A DNA stretch of 64,000 nucleotides from Capronia americana (Eukaryota; Ascomycota; Eurotiomycetes; Chaetothyriales; Herpotrichiellaceae), in NCBI GenBank assembly GCA_016110215.1, contig JADWQD010000004.1, positions 2,170,001 through 2,234,000 on the forward strand, in the 5' to 3' direction. This document shows, one piece after another, positions 1 to 10,811 of this stretch (its first letter is position 1; every line of letters begins with the position of its first letter). Below the pieces are notes generated by a model. That model did not search any database. It saw nothing but the letters and a program-made list of their open reading frames with translations, and had not been told where the DNA came from. The translations under genes were made by a program, and so were the position numbers.

Positions 1-1897
1 CAAGTTTGGTCGGAGATGGTTCGTCATTGGGGCTTCGACCATGGGTTTCATCGGCGGCATCATCGCCTGCAGAGCCCATAATATGAATACACTCGTTGGC
101 GCCAATGTACGCCTCTCTCTCTCTTCCCCCTTCTTTTTGGGTTTGGAAACGAGTAATAGGCTGACGTCGAACCCCATATAGGTCCTGCTCGGGCTGTCTG
201 GCGGAGTGCATACGTGCTACGGCCTCACAATCGGGGAGTTTCTGCCCAACAAATACAAAACCTTGGGCTTTGCCATGGTCGTCGTTCCTTGTCTGGTTGG
301 CGTGAGCTTTGCGCCGATCATTGGTATGCTACACCAGCCTTTTTCTTTTCTTCTTTTCTGAAGCCGCGGCTGACAGCTTTGTGCAGGTATGAGGCTCATC
401 TTCGGAGGAAGCGGCTGGAGATGGATCTACTACATCTATCTCATGTTTATGGCATTGGCCATCGGATCGCAGTACTTCTTCTACAAGCCGCCTAGTTTCA
501 AGCAGCTTCATGGCGGCAAGCGAACGCTGTGGCAAGAGTTTATGCGAATTGACTTTGTCGGAACTTTCCTCCTGACCTCGGGCGTCGTTTTGTTCGTCCT
601 GGGCGTCTCGTGGGGTGGTCAGCCCGTTCCTTGGAAATCTGCACAGATCATCAGCCTTCTGGTCGTTGGATTGGTCCTCTTGATCATCTTCGTCTTCTGG
701 GGTGAGAATCTTTCCTCCCCGGCTCTTGGATATTCTGGATCGGTTGGCTGACCTTGGGATCTGACAGAGATGTACGCCAAAATCCCCAACCCTCTGATGC
801 CAATGTACTTTTTCAGAGATCTCAGGGGCTTTTGCTGCCTGGTCGTCATCGCCGCCGTGTCTGGGATCGGCTATGTCGGCCCGTCGATCATTTGGCCAGC
901 GCGTACGTATTAGGTGCACAATTCTCAGCACACCAAGACTGACCATCATCTGACAGAGGTTGCCGGCATTTACGCGTCCGGCTCGAATCCGATTTCCTGG
1001 CAAGAACAGTCCTGGTTGTCTTCGACCGTCACATTTGCCATTATTGGCACCATCGCCCTCTGGGGCGCATTCGTTGCCCTAACTGGACACATCCGCATCC
1101 AAATGATCCTCATGGCCTGCATGGTGACCGCCTTCTCCGGCGCCCTGGCCACCGCCAACAGGAACAACAAAGCTTCCAGTGCTGCCTTTTCTTTCCTGTC
1201 CATGTTTGCCGACGGGATGCTGGAGATTCTGCCCCTGACTCTGGGCCAAATATCCGCCAACGACGCCGAGCTGGGTACGATTTTCGGTATGTTGTTCCAC
1301 TTTTTTTTCTTTCCGACTGACTATTATCTTTTAGTCTTGATACTGATGTTAATTTATTGTACAGGAATCCTCGGCCTCTTCAGAACCGTTGCCGGATCCG
1401 TCTTCACCGCTGTTTACCTTGCCATCTATGGGAACAAGCTCCCTGCGGCGATCGCCGACTTCGTCCCCAAGGCTGCCGAAGCCGCTGGCCTCCCTCCTTC
1501 CTCCATCCCCGACCTCTTGTCCGTGGCCGCCGTGGGAACGCGCGAGGCGTTGGCTACAGTGCCGAATATGACCTTGAGTGTGCAGGACGCCGTCTTGGAC
1601 GCCCTGGTCGACGCCAGGACTCATTCATACGCCTTCATCTACTACGCGAGCATCCCGATCAATGTGGTCGCGCTTATCTGCTGTTTGGTTCTCAAGGACT
1701 ACGAAAAGCTGCTCAATACCCACGTCCCTCGACAGGTCTACAAGGACGGCGAAGGTGTACGCCGTGAGCAGAGTGAAAACAAGCTGGATGAGGTCGAAGC
1801 TGGCTCCGCAAAGGAACCGCTCGAGAAGGCCCCCCAGGCCCTTGAGGTCGAGGCCGCAACCGGTGCTCAAGACTCGGTCCGCGAGGGTGGTCGTTGA
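1..1897 (+). CDS. MFS transporter, TRI12/siderophore-pump type (5' partial)
   Basis: This is a polytopic plasma-membrane transporter of the major facilitator superfamily, most like the fungal TRI12-type multidrug/siderophore efflux group. The window opens inside the coding region, frame starting at base 2. The first visible residues, KFGRRWF, are the conserved cytoplasmic loop between helices 2 and 3, so roughly the N-terminal quarter is missing. Exons I read: 2-106, 182-323, 387-701, 768-902, 957-1286 and 1365-1897, all with GT..AG introns of 54-78 nt and consistent phase. At least eight hydrophobic helices remain, and the hydrophilic C-tail is rich in Glu, Lys and Ala. The stop is at 1895-1897. 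It lies head-to-tail with the aldehyde dehydrogenase and SDR genes, which suggests export or import of the same substrate. Substrate is unknown. Confidence 0.85.
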
Positions 1898-2677
1898 GCA
1901 AAGCCTACAGCATATCGGCGGGTAGCTTGATGGGCGGTTGTGCTCGCAGTTTTCGAGGGACTCACTTCGGAAGTCATTTAACGGGAAAACTTAACTGGGG
2001 AGTCTGCAAAGGAGATTCTTGTAGAGACCAGTCGCTCGAGCAGTTGCAGCAATGCGAGGTGTGACGCCCTGACGCCCGACGTCCTCGTTGGGTTTGGAAC
2101 GGGCCAAAAGTTGAAGGAAGTGCGTGGTACGAGGAGGGCCTGCTGTCCCTGTCTATGTACATTGAATAGATGGCGTGATCTAATATCTATCATCTACGTA
2201 TGCATGTAATTCTTCGCGCCCGATATCCGCATCCATCTCGGTTGGGCTTTGGTGAACAACAAATATTTTCATCATCTTATAATGACCTACTGTACGTCTC
2301 TGCAAGGAACATGGAAGTAACCGAATTGACCACACCCGTTCTCAATTACAAATGGGTCGGGAGTATTCGGACACGACAAGAGACAATTTTCCTTCTTCTT
2401 TCATCATCAACAACTCTACTACCACTAACAGACCCAGTCCGGATTGCGGAACAGACCAACTAGGGGACTTGAGCCGGACTGTTTATTAAGCACAGGACCA
2501 CTCGCCGCCACATCTGAACCGCCTTAGGATGCTGGGCGGTTCCGCTCTGTGGATTTTCGAGGCAATATAAGGGGGCAGATGCCAAGTTCCCGTTGGTCAA
2601 AGGGGGGGGTTTGGCTGCAATACAATCATTTCATACCAAATCCGCAGCTCGTTGTTGACGCCCGTCTCGTGCCCACC
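1898..2677. other. Intergenic region with ALDH promoter
   Basis: No convincing gene. It holds the 3' flank of the MFS gene and the upstream region of the aldehyde dehydrogenase. A TATA-like stretch (TATAAG) lies at 2566-2571, about 110 bases before the chosen ATG, and a short G run lies near 2605. Small open frames here have no family features. Confidence 0.6.
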
Positions 2678-4592
2678 ATGTCGTCGCTCGCCTCGACCAA
2701 CGGCCATAGCAATGGCACCACCACTCCCAAGGCATCCACCCCGTTGGATTGGACGACCTTCTCTAACGTGATCAACGGAAAGCTGGAGTCTACGGCCAGA
2801 ACACGCCACAGCATCGACCCTGCGACAGAAAAGCCCGGACCCGAGGTCCCGGTGTCGACGCAAGACGATGTCGAGCGAGCCGTCAGCGCCGCGCAGGCGG
2901 CTTTCAAACCTTGGGCCGCAGTCCCGTGGGAAGAGAGGCGGAAGGCCATTTTGGCGTATGCAGACGCACTGGAAGTGGAGAAGGAACCGTTCTCGCAGAT
3001 GCTCACCAAGGAGCAGGGGAAGCCTGTGAGTAGTAACTAATCAAATGTGGCCTACCTATCACTTGAAGCAGATTCAAAAAGACTGACATCAGTTTCTGTT
3101 TTTTTTGGGCCTGCGTAGCTCCAGTTTGCGAGAATGGAGCTCGATCTTGCCATACATTGGCTGAGAACGATTGCCAAACTGGACCTGCCCGAGGAAAGAA
3201 TCGTCGAGGGAGACAAGGAAACCATCGTGCGCTATACTCCCGTCGGCGTGGCCGTCGGCATTGTCCCGTGGAACTATCCCATGCTCCTCGCAGCGGGCAA
3301 GATTGCTCCCTCGGTGCTGAGCGGATGCCCCATCATTATCAAACCATCGCCGTTCACCCCGGCCTGTGACATCAAGCTCGTCGAGCTCGCGCAACGGTTC
3401 TTCCCTCCTGGGGTCGTTCAGGTTTTGTCGGGAGACGACAATCTGGGCCCTTGGCTCACGGCTCATCCTGGCCCGGCAAAGATCAGTTTCACGGGATCGA
3501 CCTTCACCGGCAAGAAGGTCATGGAGTCCGCCAGCAAGACGTTGAAGCGAGTCACTCTTGAACTGTCAGTGTGCCACTCACCCACCCTCAACTCCCGGGA
3601 GACTATTCATTACAGCTTCTGACACGGCGTTCAAATATCTAGGGGTGGGAATGATCCAGCAATCGTCTTTGACGACGTCGATGTCGAGAAAGTGGCCACT
3701 CAAGTAAGCCAATATCGACGCATATCTCTGGCAGTCGACTGACAAAGATCGAAAAGGTCGCAAGCCTGGCGTTTCTCAATTCAGGACAGGTAAGGATCTC
3801 CCGCGGCTCGATGATGGATGGTCTTGATAGTATAGTTGACACGAGTCCAGATCTGCATTGCGTTGAAAAGAATCTTCGTCCAGGAGAGCTTTGTCGACAC
3901 TTTCCTAAAGGCCTTGGTGACAGCCACACAGAAGCTCAAAGTAAGTTGTTTGAAGCATGAAAATTGCAACGCTGCAGAGGAAGAAAGAAAAGCTGACAGC
4001 GCGCGCCCCCAAGCTCGGCCCGGGAGACGAGCCCGGTGTGTTCCTCGGCCCGGTCCAAAACTCGATGCAATATGAAAAGGTCAAAGACCTGTTCGCCGAG
4101 ATCGAGCCCCAAAAGTGGAAGGTCGCTGTCGGTGGAGTGAACCCAAAGCGCACCGGCTACTTCATCCAGCCCACCATCATCGATCGTCCCAGGGAAGATT
4201 CTCGCATCGTCATAGAAGAGCCATTCGGTCAGTAATACCCCTGCTCTGCCATTGCTCCCGGCGCACGTTAAGCTGACAATATGTTTTCCCCCCGTCCAGG
4301 CCCTATCGTTCCCGTTCTGACTTTCAAGGACGAGGACGACGCGGTCAACAAGGCAAATGACACCCTCATGGGCCTAGGAGCGTCGGTCTGGTCGGCCGAC
4401 ATCGAGCGCGCCAATCGAGTGGCCCGCCAGATCGAAGCAGGGAACGTCTGGGTCAATACCCATTTCGAGCTTGACCCGCGTGTCCCTTTTGGAGGCCATA
4501 AGGAAAGTGGAATCGGAGCCGAGTGGGGTTTAGGTGGGTTGAAGGCATACTGCAATTCGCAGACGCTGTATCTGAAAAGGACGACATCCTAG
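2678..4592 (+). CDS. Aldehyde dehydrogenase (NAD(P)-dependent, ALDH superfamily)
   Basis: Oxidises an aldehyde to its carboxylic acid. Seven exons give about 509 aa: 2678-3025, 3119-3564, 3643-3703, 3748-3789, 3851-3940, 3978-4227 and 4300-4592. Family landmarks are PWNYP (cofactor/catalytic Asn), KPSPFTP, FTGST, LELGG with the general base Glu spanning a splice junction, SGQIC with the catalytic Cys, EEPFGP, and FGGHKESG near the end. Start chosen at 2678 (gcccaccATG) rather than an in-frame ATG at 2549, because the upstream residues look like untranslated sequence. The intron after 3940 is the least certain: the frame-consistent acceptor at 3976-3977 leaves a Lys-rich insertion and only a 37-nt intron. 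Neighbouring SDR and MFS genes suggest an alcohol-aldehyde-acid route. Substrate not predictable. Confidence 0.88.
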
Positions 4593-5585
4593 CGACAAAC
4601 CACAGATCTGATAGGAAAGGGGAATGTCGAAGTTGGAGGACATACCTTGTCCTGATCGCTCATAGAGAACTCATAGCATTCGTCGATAGACTAGAACGCT
4701 AGTCAGGTACTTCATAGCATTTGACCTAGTCCGCCCCCGCGCCATGTCAGGTGAAAAATGTATGTTGCTCCTGCAAGTGACAGATGCCGACCGGGACGAG
4801 ACAGCCGATTAATGTTGGGGCCATGGGCCATAGTTTTTGGCAAGATTCGCCTGCGTACCGAAGAGTAGAGTAGAGCTCTACCATTCTAGAATCTGGTTCA
4901 TACGGCTAGCTGCGTCGCCGTTCACGGGGTTTGAGACGATGTCGAGCTGATCGCGTGCGTGCTTCTTCCGTCTGTCGGTGGGGGCCCTCGTATTCAAACC
5001 ATTCAATCATGTCTGGGGTGGAACCGCTCGCAGGCACAATGCTCGGCACCTCGTATTCAATCCCAGCCGGAGAGATCCACCCCCGGATCCTTATGGTGGC
5101 GGGGAGGGGGGCTGGATCAACCCACATACCTGATACCTGTCCACACTCACCAATGGACGTCCGCGCTGAACCTTCTTTTGCACTACTCATTCAGCACCTT
5201 GGCCAGCATCAGTAGACTTGCACCAAGAGACCTCTTCCACCTTTGCTCTATTGCCGATGACCCTGGACCCCTGGACCCCTTGACCCGTGACCAATGCGTT
5301 GGTGATCAGAAGCGCATCATGCCCAGCTCCAACCAATGTTGTCGAAAGCAGAACCGCACAAACGGTTCCTGATTGATGGCGTCCATAATAATACTGCAGT
5401 CGAGCGTGGCGGAAGGGGGGACAAGGTCAAGATGTATATAAAAGTGGTACGTATACTCCAGACTCTCGCCTGAGACTGCCAATCTGGATGACACACAGAC
5501 ACGTGTTGCGACAACAATAGGTCCCTTTGACATTGCAAAGAGTACCTGTATCCCTCCCTCCAGAATACATACTATATAAAACACC
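4593..5585. other. Intergenic region upstream of the SDR gene
   Basis: About 1 kb with no supportable gene. Short overlapping frames near 4906-5370 and 5306-5868 lack introns and domain motifs. The right end carries the promoter of the downstream SDR. Confidence 0.5.
5435..5443 (+). promoter_or_regulatory. TATA box candidate for the SDR gene
   Basis: TATATAAAA lies about 145 bases before the SDR start codon. A second ACTATATAAAA at 5569-5579 ends only six bases before the ATG and would be too close to serve as the TATA for this start. Function is inferred from sequence and position only. Confidence 0.35.
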
Positions 5586-6645
5586 ATGGCACCGGTCCTG
5601 AAGACTGCCATCGTCACAGGTATTATTACAACACGCCCCGTCCCTGTCCCTGTTCCTGTCCCCTGACCCTGACAATTACGAACCATCGTTCCCGCTGACG
5701 AGTTTGGTTGATGAAGGCGCCTGCAGTGGCATGGGCCTCGCACTCAGCCAGCACCTTCTCTCGAAGCCCGACTGGCGAGTGGTCCTGGCCGACGTGCGAC
5801 CGGAGCAATACGACAAGATCAAGTCCAGTCTGCCCACCACCAGCCCCGACCGCCAGCTGTTCGTGCACACGGACACAGCCTCATGGGAGTCGCAAGCAAA
5901 CCTGTACAAGACGGCGTTTGAATGGGGCAACGGCGGCCGGCTGGACTTTGTCGCGGCCAACGCCGGAGTCGTGCGCGTGGAACCCCTCGCCGTCACGACG
6001 GTGCAGGCGCTCGACCTCGACGCCGAGCCCGCGAAGCCGGACCAAGTCACCGTCGACGTCAACCAGATCGGCGTCTACTACAGCCTGCTGTGGTTCATCC
6101 ACTATGTGCGACGGTCGAGGCGCGCGGGCGCCGACGCCAACCACGACTACAAGCCCAAGGCCGTGCTGATGTCGTCGTGCACCGCCATCTACCCGTTTCC
6201 GTGCGCGCCCGTGTACGCCATGACCAAGGCGGCCGTGCTGTCGTTGACCCGCAGCGTCGGCCCGTTCCTGTACGAGAGCGACGGCATCGCGCTCAACTGC
6301 CTCATGCCCAACTACGTCAACACGCAGGGCTATTCGGACGAGACCTGCGCGCGGTTTGGCGACAACTGGCTCACGCCCTACTCGACCATTCTGCGCGCGT
6401 ACGACGAGTTGATCTCCGAGGACGGCACGGTCGCGCAGGACGGGAAGAGCACGGGCAAGCACGGCGTCGTCAAGGTCGCCCAGTCGGTCGAATGCAACGT
6501 CGATCGTCTTTACTACAGGCAGATCGAACCATACTCGGACGAAAAGGCTGAATATGTCATGGTGGAGAGCGCGAAGCCAGAGGGCGAATGGTTCAATACC
6601 TTTTTGTACCCCATGACCCAATACAAGGCGAGAGCAGCAGCCTAA
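5586..6645 (+). CDS. Short-chain dehydrogenase/reductase (15-PGDH-like)
   Basis: A classical SDR oxidoreductase that interconverts an alcohol and a carbonyl with NAD(P)(H). Exon 1 is 5586-5619 and exon 2 is 5717-6645. Splicing joins the glycine-rich nucleotide site TGACSGMG across the intron, which strongly supports the model. Further landmarks are NAG (in AANAGVV), the catalytic Ser in SSCTAIYP and the YAMTK Tyr-Lys pair. The protein is about 320 aa, with an extended substrate-loop region after YAMTK. It is codirectional with the ALDH gene upstream and convergent with the Zn2Cys6 regulator downstream (133 bases between stops). I infer that it could supply the aldehyde oxidised by the ALDH. 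Exon 2 is visibly GC-rich, with strong third-position C/G bias. Confidence 0.9.
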
Positions 6646-6778
6646 GTCAAGTCGGTCTGATCATGTCCATTGTCGGTGAGGAATTAATTGTCTGGAAATC
6701 GTTCCAGATTCCATAGCTGTACATACAAAAATAAACCATCGGATCGCATGACTAGACCCAAGACTTGTCCCAAAACGC

Positions 6779-9529
6779 TCAGAACACGAGCGAGTCATCG
6801 CTAAAAGACTGCCAGTTGAGATCTTGGGCTTGAGCTTGTGCTTGGGCTTGTGCTTCACAAGGTTCAGTCGTCATTGCGGCCAGTCGAGACTCTAGGCTGA
6901 TGGCAATCTGCTTGACGCGATCCGATCTGCTCCCCAAGAACTTGAGCGCTCCCACACAACTATTTGCATTGTTTACAAGATCCGAAACATCTGTATTGGC
7001 TTCAATCCATCCCTGTTGGTCCGGGTTGAGAAAGCGCTCCTGGTGGCAGGCAATCCAAGTGATCAACACCTTACATGCCCTCGAAAGTGACTGGCAGAGG
7101 ACCTCTGACCATGGCTCCGTGGTCAGGGCGTCTTGATCGACAAAGAATCGGAATTCCTCACTGGACGGTGTCGCTTTGAAATCGGACTGGAGAGCCGCAC
7201 TGGCCAGACTGGCGAGGGCATATGTATTGTCCTTCTGGATTCCCAGCACCAGCGCAGACGATTGGCGGAGGGATCGTTGCACCAGTTTGGACTGAGAATT
7301 GGCGTCGATAATGTCGATGTGATGGGCCAGGATCAGGCATGCCAGATGCCAATGGCTGCAGAGCATCAGATACCATGACTGGATTTTCATGGGAAGGTGG
7401 GCGAGATGGTCCCTGCAATCCTGCAGAAAGCCGACGTACTGGGCCGTCACATGCTGGTAGATTTGTAGCAGCTCGGCAATGTGAGTTTCGATATCATAAG
7501 AGGCCGAACCACAGCCCGAAAAGGTTTGGATGGTGGGTATTTTTCTCCACAGGAGGTTTTTCAGCGCGAGTATCTCCTGCAGCACCTTTGCACCTGCCTC
7601 TTGTGACCATGGCCACCGTGGAGCAGCTGTCCCATATGAGCAGATGGGTTCAGGTTCCGGTGGCAGAAGATCCCAAACGCTGACTTCTCGTTTAGCGTGC
7701 AGCGCTGTCTCGGCAGAAGAACCATCGTCCTCGATTTCAAAGACTGATTCGCCGTACGGAATGATAGGTAGCTTGTCTTGCATTACCGACGATGTTGTAT
7801 CGTACATGACACCAAAGCGGAACATGACGCTAAATCCGAGATAAGCTTGTCGCGGTATTGACCTGGGCAAAACAAGCGTGTCCCTGCTGCGACGGGAAGG
7901 CGCTTGACGTGGACTTGTTCTTGAGATGATATCCCTTCTCCAAGATAGAAGGTGGTGGGCCGCGATGTCCCCATAGTTACAGTGACCACTGCCCATGCAT
8001 GCATGACCTGGATTGGGGAAGGAGCCGCTCTGAAACGTGTCAGTGCCACTGACGTGGCTGTCGTCCGCGCCACAAGGGTTACCGAGCCATGAGAATATCA
8101 ACTGGGCCAGGACGACTTGAAACGAAAACAGAAGCCGGCAACTTCCAAGGGCGTTTTCCGCCTTGTGCCACAAAGCCTCTTGGAAGCAACGTCCGAATTC
8201 CTGAGACCTGATCCCATTGGTGTCAGAGAGGCGAGTGTCGGTAGTGGGATGGATATTTGATCCGGAGTATGATGAAGTCGCCGAGGGCTGTGGATTTGAT
8301 CGATCCCACTGGCTAGCAAACGCCATGATGGTGCATGTCAGGGCTTTCGAAGCTCTCTCAGAGTCCTGTCGGCTGAGAGGCTGTCTTCGAAGAGGGTCGA
8401 ACGCTTTGTCGAGGCTTTTGCTAAGCTGCATCAAGCTGAATTTTCCGTGGAGTGGACTTTGGTTTTTGTATGGCCAGTTCCGTCCCTTGAAATAGAGTGC
8501 AGGAATATTCTCAAGGCTTTCAAGGTAAATCCTCAACAGCTTATTGGAAATCAAACCCTTGGTGTGAGATGATGCCAGCTCGAATTCTTGAGTATTGACT
8601 TTGGCATTCTCAAAGCAATCTGAAGTAACAGATAGTAACTCACTGGCAGCTTCAGCAGGTAGGTGAGCTATCTCATGGGGCCATTCCGAGGCAGGCTCTG
8701 GCGCGGTATCACGGTTCAGACTTGTGTCGGTGTCTGCCATGTTTTCAAGCAGATTTTCGGTACTTGGCGGAGTCGTCTCGAAGATTGAATAATCGAATTG
8801 TGAATTGATTTCGCCCAGTAGTAACGATTCCCATTCGGTCTGCACCGTCGCCAGTCCCTGAGCAGTTGAAGAATCTGGGAGCACTGATCTGGAGCTTGGA
8901 GATGGAGTATTAATGCCACGCCATCGAGGAGATTCTGCTGCAGGATGATTGTCGTCAACATCCGGGTTCATGAGGATGTCTCGGATGTCAGAGCTGTCGA
9001 AGTAGCGGCCGAATGAAGAGCTGGAGGATCCCCAGTCTGGATATGGGGATTCTTCCCTGGCCCCAATCACCTCATTCTGAGCCGGATCTGCTTTATTCTC
9101 TGGCACATTCGCATGAGGATGCAGGGCCAAAGATGGAGCTGGTTTGGGGGCCCTTGTGTGGTGATAGTTGCCGATTTCGTAGCGTGTGCTGAATTTCTGT
9201 TTCAGAGTCTCTGGTAACGAGCCTCGTGGGAGTTGCTGAAGCCAATTGAAGGTGCATTTCCTTTTCGATCGCTTGCAGACTGAGCAGGCCAATTCTTGTG
9301 CGCAGCCCGATTGGAGGGGGTTCATGCCCTGGGATACAGCATTGCACGCTCTTCGTCTCTTTCGACAATGGTCGCAACTTTGGTATTGCCTCCGTGAGCT
9401 CGTGGCGTGTTTCGGCATGGAAATCGACGCAGTCGTTGCAGGGGGCATGGATTCAGGCTCGTGTGTCGTAAATTGAATCCTTGAAAGTCGTTCTTTGAAT
9501 AATAAGGCGCGGCTGCAGTTGATCATCAA
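6779..9529 (-). CDS. Zn(II)2Cys6 transcription factor with long inter-cysteine loop
   Basis: Nuclear DNA-binding regulator of 916 aa in a single open frame. The binuclear zinc cluster is at residues 52-92: C52-x2-C55-x6-C62-x19-C82-x2-C85-x6-C92, followed by TFNWL. The 19-residue middle loop is longer than usual, though a Cys6 ending in CTF-W is a recognised fungal variant. The middle of the protein is typical of the fungal regulator homology region but diverged. The C-terminus has an Ala-Gln dipeptide run and then an acidic-hydrophobic end (DDSLVF). The start is uncertain: Met1 at 9529, Met28 at 9448 and Met38 are all in frame before the cluster. It sits beside the MFS-ALDH-SDR genes and is a natural candidate for their regulator (inference). 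Confidence 0.85.
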   Translation of the reverse strand: MMINCSRALLFKERLSRIQFTTHEPESMPPATTASISMPKHATSSRRQYQSCDHCRKRRRACNAVSQGMNPLQSGCAQELACSVCKRSKRKCTFNWLQQLPRGSLPETLKQKFSTRYEIGNYHHTRAPKPAPSLALHPHANVPENKADPAQNEVIGAREESPYPDWGSSSSSFGRYFDSSDIRDILMNPDVDDNHPAAESPRWRGINTPSPSSRSVLPDSSTAQGLATVQTEWESLLLGEINSQFDYSIFETTPPSTENLLENMADTDTSLNRDTAPEPASEWPHEIAHLPAEAASELLSVTSDCFENAKVNTQEFELASSHTKGLISNKLLRIYLESLENIPALYFKGRNWPYKNQSPLHGKFSLMQLSKSLDKAFDPLRRQPLSRQDSERASKALTCTIMAFASQWDRSNPQPSATSSYSGSNIHPTTDTRLSDTNGIRSQEFGRCFQEALWHKAENALGSCRLLFSFQVVLAQLIFSWLGNPCGADDSHVSGTDTFQSGSFPNPGHACMGSGHCNYGDIAAHHLLSWRRDIISRTSPRQAPSRRSRDTLVLPRSIPRQAYLGFSVMFRFGVMYDTTSSVMQDKLPIIPYGESVFEIEDDGSSAETALHAKREVSVWDLLPPEPEPICSYGTAAPRWPWSQEAGAKVLQEILALKNLLWRKIPTIQTFSGCGSASYDIETHIAELLQIYQHVTAQYVGFLQDCRDHLAHLPMKIQSWYLMLCSHWHLACLILAHHIDIIDANSQSKLVQRSLRQSSALVLGIQKDNTYALASLASAALQSDFKATPSSEEFRFFVDQDALTTEPWSEVLCQSLSRACKVLITWIACHQERFLNPDQQGWIEANTDVSDLVNNANSCVGALKFLGSRSDRVKQIAISLESRLAAMTTEPCEAQAQAQAQAQDLNWQSFSDDSLVF

Positions 9530-10811
9530 TTAGTAAAGGAAGAACGAACACTGAAAAAAAAGAAGTAGAGACGGACGAACCTGGTGGTGGAGAAATGCTC
9601 AGGTGAGTAAACTCTGACTACCCCAGATTCAGAGCTGCGCGTGCGAGTGCACTAGCGACTGAACAGCGACTCCCCTTGTCGCGATCCCCAGGATTCGGAA
9701 CCGAGAGTGCGGGTGAGCCTGCGCCTCGACGAGTAAGTCGTTGGCGCTCTGCTCGACATGGTCACGAGGGGAACATTCGGAAACCAAGGTACGGACGAGG
9801 TACAGGGATCGCCACCGTCATTCCATGTCATGTTATCGTCATTCCCCTCTTAAGGAGCGTCACCGGCACGATGTTGGAGGCCACCAGCTGTCATTTAACA
9901 CTCTCCGCCTAGCCCACTTCCACGGGTGCTACACCTCGTACTCGGGATTCAGCAGGGGCGGCACCGCGATCGGTATCATTGGCCGGCTCTCAAGAACCCA
10001 TGTTGGAGACAAAGCCCAATGATTGGATGTCAGTCCAGAGATTACCTTAGACAGTTATTAGCTTGGCGATTCCGGATCCGGGGGCGAGGGCAACAATGAA
10101 CAGTGCTCCCAGTGACTGATGATGCGAAAAGAAGCGACAGAAAGATCGACGTCACAGCGCGGACGCCCAGAGTCTATCAGCCACACGTTGTTGGCTCCTC
10201 TTCCCAGCGCAAGCTCTCTAACACGGGAGGAACAATCTGCGCACTATCAGTTTCCCTCCGCCTGGAATACCGCCTCAAGACAGGGTACGACAGGTTTCAG
10301 CGTGCCTCATCAATTCCGACATCGGTATATTCATCTTTACTCGAGAGGAGCCACTCGTCTTTTCACCTCCTCCTCCTCCTCCTCCTCCTCCTCCACCACC
10401 ACCACCACGCGATCCGGATTGAAACGCCCTCTCATCCGCTGAAATTGCTCGTCGGCTGGTACAAGGGGAGTATATCTACGACTCGGGGCGGAGGAACGCT
10501 CGCTCGGGTCGGGATATATCATATGAGGTGGCATCGGGATCGGGATCGGGTAGTGCGAGATTGGGGTACGAGTGCTGGGATGGATGCCGAGAAGGTGCTT
10601 GAGGTGCTACAGGCCGTGCGGTGATGCGAGGTAAGAGTTTCGCATGATCACTGACAGTGCCAGGGTTATGAAGATGCCGACTCCCGCCCACAAGCCTGCT
10701 GCCTGCAGAGGGGGAACCAGGGCCCCGGATGTTGGGCTTGCGAAACAAATGACTTCCAACCTTTTTTGTTGAGTTCCTATGGCGGAGAGCAACCATCCCT
10801 TCCGCCATCCT
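9530..10811. other. Intergenic region with CTC/CAC microsatellite
   Basis: No supportable gene between the regulator start and the phytochrome stop, both on -. Frames at 10103-10624 and 10476-10808 are driven by the trinucleotide repeat. It should contain the promoter of the Zn2Cys6 gene and the phytochrome terminator region. Confidence 0.5.
10366..10408. repeat. (CTC)n/(CAC)n microsatellite
   Basis: About nine CTC units run directly into about five CAC units, a compound trinucleotide repeat. On + it is a pyrimidine-rich tract. It lies in the noncoding spacer. Confidence 0.9.

Noticed and set aside
2549..2677. Upstream in-frame start for the ALDH
   Set aside because: Adds 43 residues not seen in ALDHs and would place the start inside the TATA-proximal region; 2678 has a better start context.
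5881..6621. 246-codon frame on - opposite the SDR
   Set aside because: Antisense shadow of GC-rich SDR codons; Val/Arg/Gly-rich and without motifs.
10103..10624. Frame of 173 codons with poly-Leu/His
   Set aside because: Poly-Leu and poly-His are translations of the CTC/CAC microsatellite.
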